A stretch of DNA of 64,000 nucleotides from Trachythela sp. YZ-2020 (GCA_016169945.1 JADLSH010000076.1:563001-627000), one strand, 5' to 3'; counted from the first letter of the stretch, positions 44,231 through 56,689 are shown. Notes: generated by a model from the sequence alone, not told the origin. A program made the numbers and translations.

Positions 44231-44571
44231 GATGCATTAACGTATTAAGCTGCACCAGCCCTGATTTATTATTTTACAATATTCTGTCAAAACAATTGTC
44301 ACATCAATTGGTTTAACTTAACATTAGGTCATTCCAGAAAAGATCCACATTCCCCCCAAGGAGGAAATTTCTACCGTCTGGACGGGGAGGGGACAAAAAT
44401 TTGTTTCTGATAATAGTAAGTGTATTAGGATCAGACATCCAAAGGAGGTGCGAGGTTAACTTTAAATTTCCTCCATACACTATTGTTTACACAAAAATTA
44501 TAAACTAGTTATTTACTAAACTTAGACTTTCATTGGCATCATATTGACATATATCCATTCATATTATTATA

Positions 44572-44665
44572 CAGGGTGTATAAAAAAAGTGGACCCTTTT
44601 AAATTAGCATAACCTATTGTAGTAATTTGACAACCCTGATTGCTTCGAATTAATGGTACACCCTG
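44572..44665. mobile_element. 94-bp mariner-type MITE with TA target site
   Basis: CAGGGTGTATAAAAAAAGTG at the left and TACACCCTG at the right are inverted ends, flanked on both sides by TA (44570-44571 and 44666-44667). The terminus equals that of the mariner-like remnant ending at 32933, suggesting mobilisation by the same transposase family. Confidence 0.7.
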
Positions 44666-44857
44666 TAAATCTGTATATAAAAGTTTATATTCTATAAGTA
44701 CAAGCATATAAATGGAAAGCTCAGGGGGTTCATATGATAATACTTAACTGAGAAAATATAGAATAGACAAATTTCCTTTTTGTCTTAATTACATGTAACT
44801 CGAAAACCTTCAACCATGTCTATGTTGTAATCATAATCATAATATAATATAATAAAT

Positions 44858-45007
44858 TGTAAGAACCATACAGAAATAGCTTTATTCTACTTAAAGCTAG
44901 AGATACTGTCCAAAATGGCAGACACGAAAATTACCAAGTGTTCCACAGGCTCAAGTTCCACAGGAAACCCAATCCAATAATAATAATGTGAGATAAAGTT
45001 CATATCA
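44858..45007 (-). repeat. candidate 3' LTR of the Gypsy element
   Basis: In element sense it begins TGATATGAAC directly after a purine-rich AGGGAGGAAGAA tract (a polypurine-tract candidate) and ends GGTTCTTACA, giving TG...CA termini. It contains AATAAA. Length is 150 bp. No second LTR was found because the 5' end of the element is missing. Confidence 0.5.
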
Positions 45008-45114
45008 TTCTTCCTCCCTAAGCGTTCAAAGCTAGCTACCATTAAACAATAATATATAAGTCAATATCAATTGTCGTTCTTGTTAACTAAAGTCTAACTA
45101 ATTAAATATTTTAC

Positions 45115-45966
45115 CATCCATAACAAGATGGTGGGTTTGACTTCACGAGTCGAACGTCTGAGACCGGGTGTTTGCGTCATAGAATGCTGCTGTGCATTAA
45201 AAGTTGTTGGTGATGAAGTTGAATAATCTTGCTGTAATTCCGAGACTGTTCAATCTTGCTGTAATTCAGAGGCTGTTGGAGGTGGAGTCGATGCGCTTTC
45301 CTTTTCACCACTTAGTACGATTTCCTGTAGTTCATTGTGGACAGGAGTAAGAGGACACAGAGCCAGATCTCGAAGGGAAACGGATGATTCCCTTCCATCT
45401 GGGTACTTTACATGTGCATAAGTTGGGTTCGCATCTGTAAGCTGTACTTGGTCGACGAACAGGTCGTTCTTCCTAGTTCTGACGAAATGTCTCAGCAGAA
45501 CTGGTCCCGGATGCTGTAACCAAGACGGTAGCGAATATCCTAGAGACGAGCATCGTTGGAAATTGAAGAACCTCTCATGAGGTGTGGTATTAGTAGGGGT
45601 TGAGAGGAGTGATCTTATAGAGTGCAGGACATCTGGTAACACCTGCTCCCATTTTGAGTCGGGTAGGTTTGCCGATTTAAGCGAAAGTCAAACACCTTTC
45701 CAAATGATGCCGTTATAGCGTTCGACCTGGCCATTCCCAATTGGATGATAAGTGGTTGTTTTGCTTGTTGCTATCCCTCATTGAGAAAAATATTGCTTAA
45801 GTTCCTGGGAAATGAAGGAGGCACCGTGGTCTGAATGAATATAACTAGGCATTCCGCAGAAGGAGAATATCTGATCAAGGCGTTTGATGATCGTCAATGA
45901 CTGCATGTTGGGACAAGGAAACGCAAAAGGAAATCGTGAATACTCGTGTGAGATGATCATGCCATG
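45115..45966 (-). pseudogene. Ty3/Gypsy integrase core and C-terminus
   Basis: Minus strand. EYSRFPFAFPCPNMQSLTII and PSYIHSDHGASFISQELKQY carry the catalytic core (second Asp in SDHG). YHPIGNGQVERYNGIIWKG holds the Glu. The position expected to be the first Asp reads His (ISHEYS). The C-terminal part includes LHSIRSLLSTPTNTTPHERF and VKYPDGRESSVSLRDLALC, followed by a short RRSTREVKP-type tail. A stop follows IIWKGV near 45690. Integrates the element's DNA in the intact family; this copy is broken. The start of the domain is separated by the unrelated block 45967-50020. Confidence 0.7.
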
Positions 45967-46012
45967 TCAGATGATCATGTACCACCACGGATGATCATGT
46001 ACCTAACAGATC

Positions 46013-49000
46013 ATGTACCACCACGCATGTTGGCAGAAGTACGTCAATCATACAAAGCTTAAGTCAGATGATGCAATGCATCTTCAGAGTGTTTGTCTCT
46101 CAGAGGCAAGGAGTCTGTTCTTTAGACACGTGGAGATTTGTTCACTGCAGTTGCTTTTCGCCGACTACAAGCGCATCGTCAGTGACTATGGTGGGCGAAA
46201 TCAAGTCGTTGTATCTCAAGGATCTGCTTATTAACGAGTATCAAGACACAATTGGCTTCAAAGAGAGAAGTGAGATGAACAAGAGCGTGTGGGTCTATGA
46301 TGTTGTTGAGGAGGTAACTACATTGAAGCTGCCATATCATCTTTTGGCATCAGTGACGAGCAGCTTCTCCAAAACGTGGTACAGCGGCTCTCTAAGAAGA
46401 TTAAAGATACATCCACTGTCCCCTGGCCACCTCGGATCGATCATCTGGAAGAAGGAGAGGAATTATGTGAGTTGTTGTTGAAGCTATTCACGTGGTTGAA
46501 ACAGCCGAAAAGAAAAAGTTGATCTCAGTCCCACCACACTCAGCCTGGCCTCTATGATAACCTACCATGTCACTGGACAACGTACCACAGAGTCAATGTC
46601 CATGGAATGACGAGGAGTAAAGAATTGGTAGAAACTCTGTACAAAAGTGGTGTCTGCATCAGCTACGCCGACATGCTACTCCTTTATGACCATTGGGCTC
46701 TAATGGATGTTAAAGCATCAACAACCTGTCCTCAGGAGATCGCATATGGCAGGCCAGAAATTGTGGTTGTCGACAACGACGACTTCAAAATTGATTCACT
46801 TACAGGCAACGCAACAGGAGCTCATCAGACAAATGTAATGTTTGTGCAACCAGAAAAATACGAAAAGAAACCAGAGAAAAACGATACAAGGCATACCAAG
46901 AAGAAGGAAATATCTGAACAACTCAGTCAAATGTGTGCAGAGCTACCCACGTTCATCAGTACAAGTGCCCTGCTGGCAGCAAAAGTGAGTCACCAGCTCA
47001 TCCTGTGGTAGATACGCCAGTGAATGGCACATCAAGGCAGCGCGCTCGCTCTGTGATACATGCAATGTCTCGTGCAGACAACGACGGTACAATACCATCA
47101 CCTCATGAGCATCAGGTTCCAGCATACAGTGGTGCTCAGTCCTGTCGCCATCCACCTGGCCACAAGAGCAAACCTTATTACCACACAACCTACATCAGGA
47201 ACTGTCAGAAGATGCGAAGGAGAACCTTCACACTTTGCGAAATACATTCACGGAGACACAAGAGGATCTACAGAAAGCTCACAGTAATCTTGAGGATGAT
47301 GACGACATCAAAGAATTGATTAAATTGATTCTATAAGGAACCTGGTACGGACATGGGGGACTTCTGGGTCTCCTTCATGGAGATGTCGGATCCTCTTGTC
47401 CAGAATATCGATGCATGCCATGCCAGAAATGGAACTGAGTATTTATCATCAACATACGATATGTTGCCTTGGCTAATGGCATATGGCAACCATGAGTATG
47501 GGAGATGGTTGCCAGATTATTGAGCTATGCTCTCTTCACTACCAGATGAGCAAATGGCATTCTTCAACTGTCACTTTGCGGAGTCCATGACAGGGCTACC
47601 TTACTTGTGTCAGCCGATGGACCTTTGGATTGAAACGACAATGAATCTAAACTGAAGCAAGGTTGGCTACAGCTCCTGTTGAATGAGAAGCAGTTGTTCT
47701 CTACCACAAGAAACGTAAACAACGTTGCGAGGGCAAAGGCTGCAGTAACTCGAAATCTCAAGTGCCATCGTCGCCATAGGAAGCATGTTGAATGCCAACC
47801 AGCAAGGATGAAGAAAGATGAGCAAGCAGTTCAGGACATCCAAGCATGCATGAAGGATTTTGGAGCTGATCCCTTCGACACCTTGACTTCACGACCGCAC
47901 TTCCAGACGCCCAAGCCCAGGTTGAAATTCTGCTGCAGGAGCGAGTGTTCACCAAGAATGAGCCTCCCACTGCAACTATCCACAAGAATAAGAGGCGGAA
48001 ATTCACTAACGTTCAGATCCAGGCACCGCTTGGTGTGCCTATGAAGGTGGCCCAGATGGAGAAGGCGGGGCTGGCTGCCCTGATTGACCTAGCAGAGGGA
48101 TCAGGCATGGTCCAATTCGAGTCAGTCCTTGAGAATAGAGTGACTGAGGAATGCCTTTCACAACATAGATGGATCAATGTGCAAAATAGCGAAAAGCAAG
48201 TTGTTATAGATGTTCAACCTAGAACCAGTTGCTGAGAAACCACGTGGCCATGTCAGCCTCGTAGATATGGGGTTAATCTGGTGATTAGCCACCCCAACAG
48301 CCGAGGACCGCAAGTCTAAGAAACGAGACAGATCGGAGTACCACTGGAGTGAGTACTTGGATAATATCTGCACTATCATCTTCTCACGCCATGCTGATGC
48401 ATGCCTCATCATCCTCGTCAACGACAACTATGATCTCCCTTTCAGCATCAGATGAACACGATCGACTGGCAGCAAAGCATCACCACATTCCAAATGTTTG
48501 TCCCAAGCCCAAAGACATGTTCCCAGGAGCTTGCGAGTTCAACAAACTCATGGTCAATTCCGGAAACAAGGTCAGACTGCAAAAGCTTGTTAAGGAACAT
48601 CTTAGAACACGAGTAGGTCTGGTTCAGAGTGACATCATATACTGTGAGGGAGAGATATCGACCAACCTGAGCACTGTTGTGGCTAGCACAGACTGTCTTT
48701 AATCACCCAGAAGCAGATACAATGTTGTTTTCTGCCTATGCCAAGCTGAGAGACGGGGACTACAATGGAACAGTAGTATTAGATAGCGAGGACACAGACA
48801 TGTATGTCCAAGTGGCTTATGTTTCACAGCAACTCAGAGGCGATCTGCTGATTAAATGCAGGCATGAGTTAATTAATTGCCATGACATGCTTTCAGGAGA
48901 GGTAGCAAGTATCATTATAACTCCATGTGATCACTGGCAGCGACCACAATTCTGCATTCTATGGGCACGGGAAAAAGCCGGTGTCGTCGAAGGTCATCGA

Positions 49001-49452
49001 TGATCCTGATGCAAGTGAGCTTCTGAAACGAGTGGGAGAGGATGTGGAATTAGATGACGAAGTCAGGGCTGATATGAAGGCATTTGTTATATGCAATGTG
49101 TATGCTGAGAGGAGATGTTAGCTGTGGGCAAGCCAGAGCCTCCAAGTGGCACAAACTGAAGAAGAAAAGTACAATGCGCTTTCCACCTGATAGCAAATTG
49201 TTAGATTTCCATGTTGAAAGGACGAACTACATCACATATTGTCAGCATCATTACAACCTGCTAGAACACCCATCCCCCATTGGCCATGGCTGGGAAATTA
49301 TGAATGGGAAGTGTCGACCTGTGCGCCACACCCTTTCTCCCTTGCCAGAGCAGCTCACACGTTGGGATTCTTCAGATGAGAATACGGACGAGAGCAGCAG
49401 CGACGATGAGATGAGTGAGTGTGGAGAATCAACCGATTCGAATGAAGAGTAA
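46013..49452 (+). mobile_element. decayed element of unknown class inside the Gypsy element
   Basis: Plus-strand coding text in at least seven frame segments. In order: GEIKSLYLKDLLINEYQDTI (46190), TVPWPPRIDHLEEGEEL (46415), GMTRSKELVETLYKSGVCIS (46605), IVVVDNDDFKIDSLTGNATG (46760), a Pro/His/Tyr stretch with GHKSKPYYHTTY (47160), MLPWLMAYGNHEYGRWLPDY (47460), MAFFNCHFAESMTGLPYLCQ (47550), FNKLMVNSGNKVRLQKLVKE (48537), HPEADTMLFSAYAKL and VLDSEDTDMYVQVAY (48705-48815), YGHGKKPVSSKVIDDPDAS (48960), SPIGHGWEIMNGKCRPVRHT (49270) and an acidic C-terminus. I recall similar unnamed multicopy proteins in coral genomes. The EADT/DTD spacing recalls PIN/FEN-type nucleases, but this is inference. No termini or target duplication found. 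Confidence 0.5.
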
Positions 49453-50020
49453 CATGTTAGTAGTTACATAACTAAACATTATAAAGTTTGAAATTCAAAT
49501 TAAACTGTTTAAACAAATTGTATCTATGTACATCCCTGAAATAAAGTGGATAGCTTTATACACATGCATTCTGGTGTATTCTAACACGTATATTTATCAA
49601 TACCTTACACTAGTAATAGACGACATACACAAATAGTCACCAAATTGTTTCTCTTTTCATTAGCCTTATCGTAAAGCCTCTATGATGGTAATTTATGTAT
49701 GAAAATGGCCGAGCAATTGGATTTGAAGGTTTAAAAATAAGTTAGAACTTTAAAACAACATCAAATATGAATTCCTCGTCCAAAAATATACATAAACCAA
49801 CTAAAATTTGGAGCATAATTAGCGAAACAATTGAATATTCAATAAACAATTGTTCCCAAAATGGCAGCCGACGGCCATTTTGGTTTTTTACCCCCTGCGA
49901 CGAATGCCCACATATTTGCAAGGGGCATGGGAATTAAATTTGTTATTTAACCTTCAAAGAAGATAAATCCACTGAGAAATGAACCTTCGCTCTGCACGGT
50001 CACGGAATCACTGTAGATGA
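49453..50020. other. spacer after the unknown element; short hairpin
   Basis: AT-rich. CCAAAATGGCAGCCGACGGC followed by CATTTTGG at 49857-49885 is an inverted repeat. The junction to Gypsy sequence is near 50020-50030, with no recognisable terminal repeat. Confidence 0.4.
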
Positions 50021-50025
50021 CCCAA

Positions 50026-52390
50026 CTAGGATGAACACGTTTTCTTGACATCTTTGGTGGAATAAGGTAGGTTCTTCGACCTTACGAAATGCAGCATGCG
50101 GGTTACACCAGGATGACTTAGTGTTGTGTGGATTTCCATGAGATCAGTTGTTGTCATAGAGGAGGTGAAAGCTCGGGTAAATGAGTCTGGGGCTACATTG
50201 TCCTTCCCAGGTCTATGCTCCACCGTGTAACTAAAGGAACCTAGTTCAAGGCGTCAGTCTTGAATTTTATTGTTTTGTTTTTTTTTGGGTTTTTTTGTTC
50301 GTCTTCTACTATCGAACATAAATGCTACTGAACGTTGGTCTGTTTTGAGAGTGAAGTGACTGCCAGCAAGGAAATGTCGCCATTTGTGGACTGCCTCTAT
50401 GATGGGCATAGCTTCCTTTTCGACTGCTGGGTAATGTAGTTCACTACTTTGGAGCATTCTGGACATAAAGGCAACAGGTCGACCTCCTTGGTTTAGATTG
50501 GCAGATACAGCAACCTCTGAAGCACCACTCTCAACTACGAAAGGAAGACTTTCATCTATGGAATGAAGAGTTGCCCCTTCAAGTTCCTTCTTCAGCATGT
50601 TAAATGTGGATAAGGCTGGCCTATCTAGTGGGAAAGTTGTGGCTTGTGCCAGGGGTCTTATCTTATCAGAAAAGTTTGGGATCCACTTGGCATAGTAAGC
50701 AAACATGCCATCAGGGGCGATTACCCCATTACCAACACGATAACCGAGTACATTGATGGAAGTCCTGTGTTGGACTGCTTCATAGAAATCCTGAACATTT
50801 TTGTTTGTGTTCCTCTTGATCTTGCCCAGCCACTGTGATGTTATCCAGATATAGAAATGTATCATCAAGCTTCTCTTCTTCAACAAACTTATCCATCGCT
50901 CTCTGGAAGGCTGCCACCCCATTTGTGACACCAAAGGGTATGCAGCAAAACTGGTAAAGTCTACCATTGGCTTCAAACCCGGTAAACCTTCGATCGGACT
51001 CCTGTATCGGCACTTGGTGGTAGGCACTCTTTAAATCAAATGTAGAGAATACTGTGTATTGTGCAAGGTTGTTGACCATCTCATCGATCTTACGGGATAT
51101 GCATCAAGCTCTCTGTATTGATTGATGGTCTGGGAATAATCAACACAAAGTCTCTTCCTATGTCGGTTTGAGGGATCCTTGGAGACAACAACTTGCGCTC
51201 TCCATGGCGATGAGCTAGGCTCGATAATGCTTGAGCAAGGAGTTGGGCGATGAACTGCTGATCTTCTTTGCTAAAACGTAGAGACTTAGTTGCTATAGGC
51301 TTAGCGTCAGGAAGAAGATTACCAAACAATGAAGGCTCTTCGATAGAAGCAGTGATAAAGAGCAAATGGGTGGACTCTTTGGAATCACCAGATCTGGTTT
51401 AACGCCACCAAATTCAATTAGGACTCGTTTGTGCTTCTTTTGAAAATCCTGACCCAGGATAATGTCACAAAGATCGTTTAGGATGCCCAAACGAATGGAT
51501 CAGTAGGTAAGTTGATCAATTGAGATATCTGTAAAACAGTGGCCAAGGACACAGACCTCAAGAGTAGTAAGAGCCATAGATATGTTTTGTGTCGATGGGT
51601 GGAGCTCGAGACCCAGTTTCTTCACCATGGCTTCACTAACAAAGCTGTCTGAACTACCAGAGTCAATGAGTGCAGTTAAGGCAGTCCCACTAATAAAGAC
51701 TTTTACAGAGGCTTGTGACAAATTTTCTGGGCAACCAGCAGTAATTGTGTGCAAAGGGTAGGCGAAAACATGGAGGCACTGGTGCTTGTAATAGCATTCG
51801 ACTTGCACACTTTGGCATAGTGGCCCTTCTTACCACAGTTGTTACAATTAGAGTTTCTGGCTGAACAACTTCTCCTATTGTGAAGGACATAGCAATAACA
51901 CTTCTTCGATGCAAATGTGACTGCTACAGAGGGATTATCATCCATAGGAAGTGCTCCAGCAACATCGTTGGTCAAAGAAGTAGATACTCCTGCAGTTGTA
52001 GGGATTCCAGACATGGTATATGCTTCGGCATTCTTTTGAGCCAAATCTAAGGCATTTGGTTGATCGAATGCGGTTTTAAGGTCAGCCTGTCTGTTTTCTA
52101 GGAGTCGTTGGCGGATTAAGGGTGATAAAAGGCCATTAATAAAGGAATCACGGACCAATTCTTCATATTGTTCAGCAGTCACGTTTTTCAGGTTGCATCT
52201 TTTGCTAAGTTTCCTGAGTTCTTGGAGAAATTCAGTGAGTTTCACCAGGTTTCTGTCGCATTGTCGCAAGTAAATGCTGGGCAAATATATTGTTTGGAGT
52301 TTTAACAAATAGTTGCTCTAGTACTTCAATGGCTGACTTGTAGTCCTTGCAGTCTTCGATATATTCATAAACGTTGTGTGATACATACCG
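50026..52390 (-). pseudogene. Ty3/Gypsy gag-pol: gag, protease, RT, RNase H, integrase zinc finger
   Basis: Minus strand, 5' to 3'. Gag (about 52390-51690): LTEFLQELRKLSKRCN, LVRDSFINGLLSP and a CxxC-x4-H-x4-C zinc knuckle, NCNNCGKKGHYAKVC. Protease (51730-51600): ALIDSGSSDSFVSE. RT (51300-50780): FSTFDLKSAYHQVPI, YQFCCIPFGVTNGVAAFQRA and FLYLDNITVAGQDQ, where the usual YxDD second Asp is Asn. RNase H (about 50600-50260): ESGASEVAVSANLNQGGRPV, SELHYPAVEKEAMPIIEAV. Integrase zinc-binding start (50223-50026): HTTLSHPGVTRMLHFVR to KKTCSS. Frame changes separate gag, protease and RT, and a poly-A/G run disturbs the RNase H end. The 5' LTR and leader are absent beyond 52395. Cannot be active. Confidence 0.8.
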
Positions 52391-52404
52391 TAAATGCTTG
52401 TTTT

Positions 52405-52473
52405 AGCGCCGTTCCCGGTTAAGCGCCGCTCCCGATTAAGCACCGCTCCCGGTTAAAGCACCGCTCCCGCTGA
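52405..52473. repeat. four 17-bp tandem units, AGCRCCGCTCCCGRTTA
   Basis: Units at 52405, 52422, 52439 and 52457. A related AAGTGGCACTCCCGCTAAGA occurs at about 54190, on the other side of the Tc1-like remnant. GC-rich against an AT-rich background. Confidence 0.75.
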
Positions 52474-52739
52474 CAAAGAACATATAGCACTGACAAAGAA
52501 CAAATTCAAAAAGTAAGGGTAATGACTAACGTGTCCTGTAAATATGAGCTCAGCGTGCATCTAAAGTCATTCAAATGTATTCAAACTTATAGTACAAATA
52601 TTTTTACATCAATATAGTTCTTTGAAACAGCATATATTTACAGTTCGAATAAATCTGATGTCAGGTTATAGAAATGAGACATGTTTTCCATAGTAATTGT
52701 TTCAAGGGCTAATGCAGTGGCCAGTTTTAAATTTGCCTT

Positions 52740-53655
52740 GAATACTTTTTGAAAATTATAATTCCGCTTTTAATTTTATTAAAACATAGTTCAACGGATT
52801 GAGATCTGGTGTAAGGAGTATACAGGTGTAAATACCTTGCATATCAGCAAGGCACTCTTTGAGCAACTCTCCACCTTCATAATGGTACGCTGCAAGATTG
52901 TCCATGATGACAATATGACCTACTTCAAGCGCTGGTCATGTTGTCTCAAAATTGACTGCATTCTTCTAAGCTTCTCAAAGAGATTTAGGAACGGAACTGT
53001 GTCGGTCACTTCATCCAACATGTTATAGTATTCAACTCCATTTAGAGAAACAAGAAGGTTTAAAGTTGTGTTGGGATTTTCGAGCTTTCTTTCTACTTTG
53101 ACGCATCTTTCCCCAACAGGTGCATGCCCATGTAGACGAATGCCTGCATCCGGTGACTTTATACCTGCTTTGTCGAAAAAATTTAATTTCCTAGCATCTT
53201 TCGAACTTAGGTAATTTTGGAACAGTTGTGTATACAAAACATTTATAAAGGTAAACCTCTGTAGTGCGACGTGCATTATCTTCTGCTGGGAATATTTCTT
53301 GACATTGTAATTCTGCCTTGAACATCTCCAAACTCTTCTAAAATTTTGCTTATCTCTCACATTGAGATCGATCCCTTGGTCGCTTTCAACGTTTCGATCA
53401 GTTCCAAGTCATTGTCAGTTAATTTGCGATTACTTAGTCTTCCACGGGATTGTACAGCAAAACTGTTTCTTTGGCAAAATTCCCTCCATATCTTTGCAAC
53501 TGCAATATCTCAAAATAAGTAACTGGAATATAACCTGTTAAACTGTCTCCTCCCTTCTCAATAATTGTGTCCAAGATTAATACTCAAACGTCTTCTGGTA
53601 AAGGTTTTCTACTAATATAGGATCTTCCAAACCTATTTGTTTTAAAATTATCCAT
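52740..53655 (-). pseudogene. Tc1/IS630-like transposase
   Basis: ATG at 53655 begins a short N-terminal helix-turn-helix segment (FGRSYISRKPLPEDV) interrupted by stops. From 53360 the catalytic part reads LSSKDARKLNFFDKAGIKS (first Asp), GHAPVGERCVKVERK and LNLLVSLNGVEYYNMLD. Then, in another frame near 52900, GHIVIMDNLAAYHYEGGELL (second Asp) and LLTPDLNPLNYV, where family members have a YSPDLNPVE-type site. Last acidic residue replaced and several stops and frame changes present, so inactive. Terminal inverted repeats not identified. Confidence 0.7.
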
Positions 53656-54605
53656 TTGTTGGTTTTGAGGTATTAACACTAATAAATAAAATCACCTGTA
53701 AGTCCCACCCAGCGAAGTTTTCTTTTGAAATGTCGAACGTACAGGTTTAACATGTCAAATGTACAGTTTTCATTGCGCAAACCCATGTTCATAAATCCGG
53801 AAACAAACCGTATGTTCGCTTAAAGCTTGAATGCAAATGGTAATAACATATGTAGCTAGAAAGAGTTAAAGAGAATCAAGAGTTACGTTTTACTGAGGAT
53901 TCACAAAGTTAGAAATCAATAAAGAAAAATTCAATATTTTTAATCGACTGGCTTGTATAGTACATTGTCATAGAACTAAGGGTGTGATAAAACACTGAAT
54001 TTTATTATAATCTAAAAACATAATATCAAACAAAACACTCACAATTTATATTTCAATATATTTATAGAACATCAACATATTCACAGTATAAAAATACTTA
54101 AATATACAATATATTACTGTTCCTAGCACTTAATCGCTTACTGCAGTAATTAACTATAGGGTGGATGCAATTTTTAATGTACAAGTTGATTAAGTGGCAC
54201 TCCCGCTAAGAGCGATCCGATGACTTTGCGTTTGGAAAATAGATTTCTTTTATTTTTTGTGTGTTGAAATGCTTTGGGTAGTATGTAAGAAAAATGAATT
54301 TAGAGTTCGTAATTTTTTTTATCTTGCTTAGCTACATGCCGATCTGTTTCATGGCCGCATCCGGCGATTTTGAAGCGAATTGAAACCTTGAATTTTGCCA
54401 ATTTTTGAAGACACGTTGCATCAAGACGCTTGAATATCTGGAAAAACCAAGTCTAGTGCCTAGTCAAAATGTATTTCAAGTATTAGAAAATAAGAAAAAA
54501 TTAGACTATTTGGATAAAATGTTGTAAAATGCCACCAACTTAAAAGCACGATGTTTTTTATCACGATGTTTTTTATCAACTTTTATCACTATAAAAATGG
54601 AGTAG
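53656..54605. other. no gene recognised
   Basis: AT-rich. A local duplication, ATCACGATGTTTTTTATCA-type text, occurs at about 54550-54585. No RNA gene or transposon end seen. Confidence 0.35.
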
Positions 54606-54827
54606 GGTCGCAGTGCTCGGAAGGCCGAAGGGAAGCGCCTGCTGACTAATGTTCTCAAGATGGCAGAAGCTATTCACCACTTATTTGATTATAATCGTCC
54701 GGAGAAAGAGTTTGTTAATGATTCTTATGAACGTAGGCTCTTACAAAAGGCTAAGGAAGGTGGGAAAGTACTTTGCCCTAACTGTCACGATTCTGATGGC
54801 AAAATAAATGCGCATATATACTTTTAG
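54606..54827 (+). CDS. small ORF with a CxxC motif, function unknown
   Basis: Open from after a TAG at 54603. The first ATG is at 54660. The 55-codon product reads MAEAIHHLFDYNRPEKEFVN, then YERRLLQKAKEGGKVLCPNC and a short tail. Codon-like composition and a CPNC pair suggest a fragment of a zinc-binding protein or a gene exon. A TAG just before the open stretch could be a splice acceptor. Nothing else supports it. Confidence 0.3.
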   Translation, partial: GRSARKAEGKRLLTNVLKMAEAIHHLFDYNRPEKEFVNDSYERRLLQKAKEGGKVLCPNCHDSDGKINAHIYF

Positions 54828-56685
54828 ATTTGTTATACATATTTGTTATTATTTTGCATATAATTTTCCTTTCAAGTTATACATATTCGTAGTCAAATAC
54901 ATACTCATACGACATACTGAATGACACATTAATGATGTCGACATCACTATCACTGAAGTCAATTCGAGACTGAGGACAAAAACACTTTGATTCAACGTTT
55001 CATATTTCGATTAATATGGATCATATTTCAGCAATAACGTTTAAAATATACCCATCTAAGATGGAAAACACGAAAATATATCGTTTTACGCTGTGATGGG
55101 CAATATTTCAGGCAGATTTTTTTGGATTCCCGATTGTCGACATTTATGCCTGATTTTCGACCATTACTTGGCAGGCCCTTCGTCTACTAGCTTCCCCTGA
55201 AGCAAAATATCACCCGCCCGCAGGAAAAAGGGCCTGAGGAGGAGGTAGGCAAATATCTGTAATATTAATCGAGCTATAATCAAGATTTTGAAAGAGTGAA
55301 TGTTTGTCTATTATTATTGGTTCTTTTTCAGAACGTTCATACAGTTGTGTTCAAAATATGGACGAAATATCAACGAAATTTTCAGTGGCTATATATGCTC
55401 TACACTCTACAGTCTTGACCAGTAAGTATTTTTACAATTGTACTTGGAATTTCATGTAGTTTTTATGATTTATGAATGTGTTAGCTATGTAGACTTCAAA
55501 TATAGTAATAGTTGGCAAGAACTGTAAAATAATATTACAAACTATACATTTTATATCACTCGAAAATACTAATTTCCAGTGATGCCGTTTTGATGGTTTT
55601 ATACACATGAAAGTCCTTGAATTTCATTCTTTCTGACCTGTACGAACCCTGCTTGGGAAGAGTGCATATTTTATAGTATAAGAGTTTAGATCTCTTTCGT
55701 TGTACATTTTTGTGGCTTTTATCAGCAAAACTTATACGACTTGGAAACTTTAATGAATATAATTTTGAAAATTCGATCAGAATTAAGTTATCACAATTTC
55801 AAAAATCCTACAATTATATTGACATTTTGTATCAAGAAATTCAAGGACTATTTAAGGCTGGTAAAAAGTGTTGTTAAACTGTTCAAATTGTAACTAATGA
55901 ATTTCAAAGAGTCAACAGAGTGCAAGATTGTACAATCGTACAACATGCCAACAAATTTCAGAAAATACAGATCTATCACCAATGTTACAAAATGCCGCAT
56001 GCAATGTGTGCCTAAATTAACAAAAATTGTGATGGCAATTGAAAACTGCATGTTTAACAGTCATGCAGTCTTTTTTGAGGTATAACTTAAAAGTTTGGGA
56101 GCTGGCAACTCTCTACTTTTGGCCACTGATTTGATTCACTGTAGATGCATTTTTCCAATATAAAGCTATATAAGTGCACTTTGAACCAATTCCTTTTATA
56201 TACTTATTCTTTTACAAAAATAGCTTCAAAAAGAGTTCAAGATTGCATTGGTGGTGTACTGGTGTGATATGTATATTGAATGATATGAAATAGAATTCCT
56301 GGCTCTGACTTACAGTAATGAAGAATCCAAAAGAGACTATTCATTGTGATGGGTATATATTGATCAGAATCACAATTATGGATTACATGAACATTATTAT
56401 AATGAATATTATTTTACAAAACTAAACTCGGATTTTGATGTTGACCGAACAAGAACATGGAAAATATTTTGTGTGAAATGCTGCTCAAACAATATCAATT
56501 GCTGTTCATAGTTTATCTTGTGTAGTTTTTGTTCTTACATGTTTTGTCTGTTGTGTATAAGTAAAGCAATATGTTGTGTATTTTGTTTTGTTATTGACTA
56601 TATTGGTGTTATAAATGGATGCATGGATTTATAATATGGGATCTTAGTCCTGTTGTCCAATCATATCCTTTTATGTTTTTTTATC
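54828..56685. other. no gene recognised
   Basis: AT-rich with short uninformative frames on both strands. No recognised repeat. Confidence 0.35.
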
Positions 56686-56689
56686 ACCA

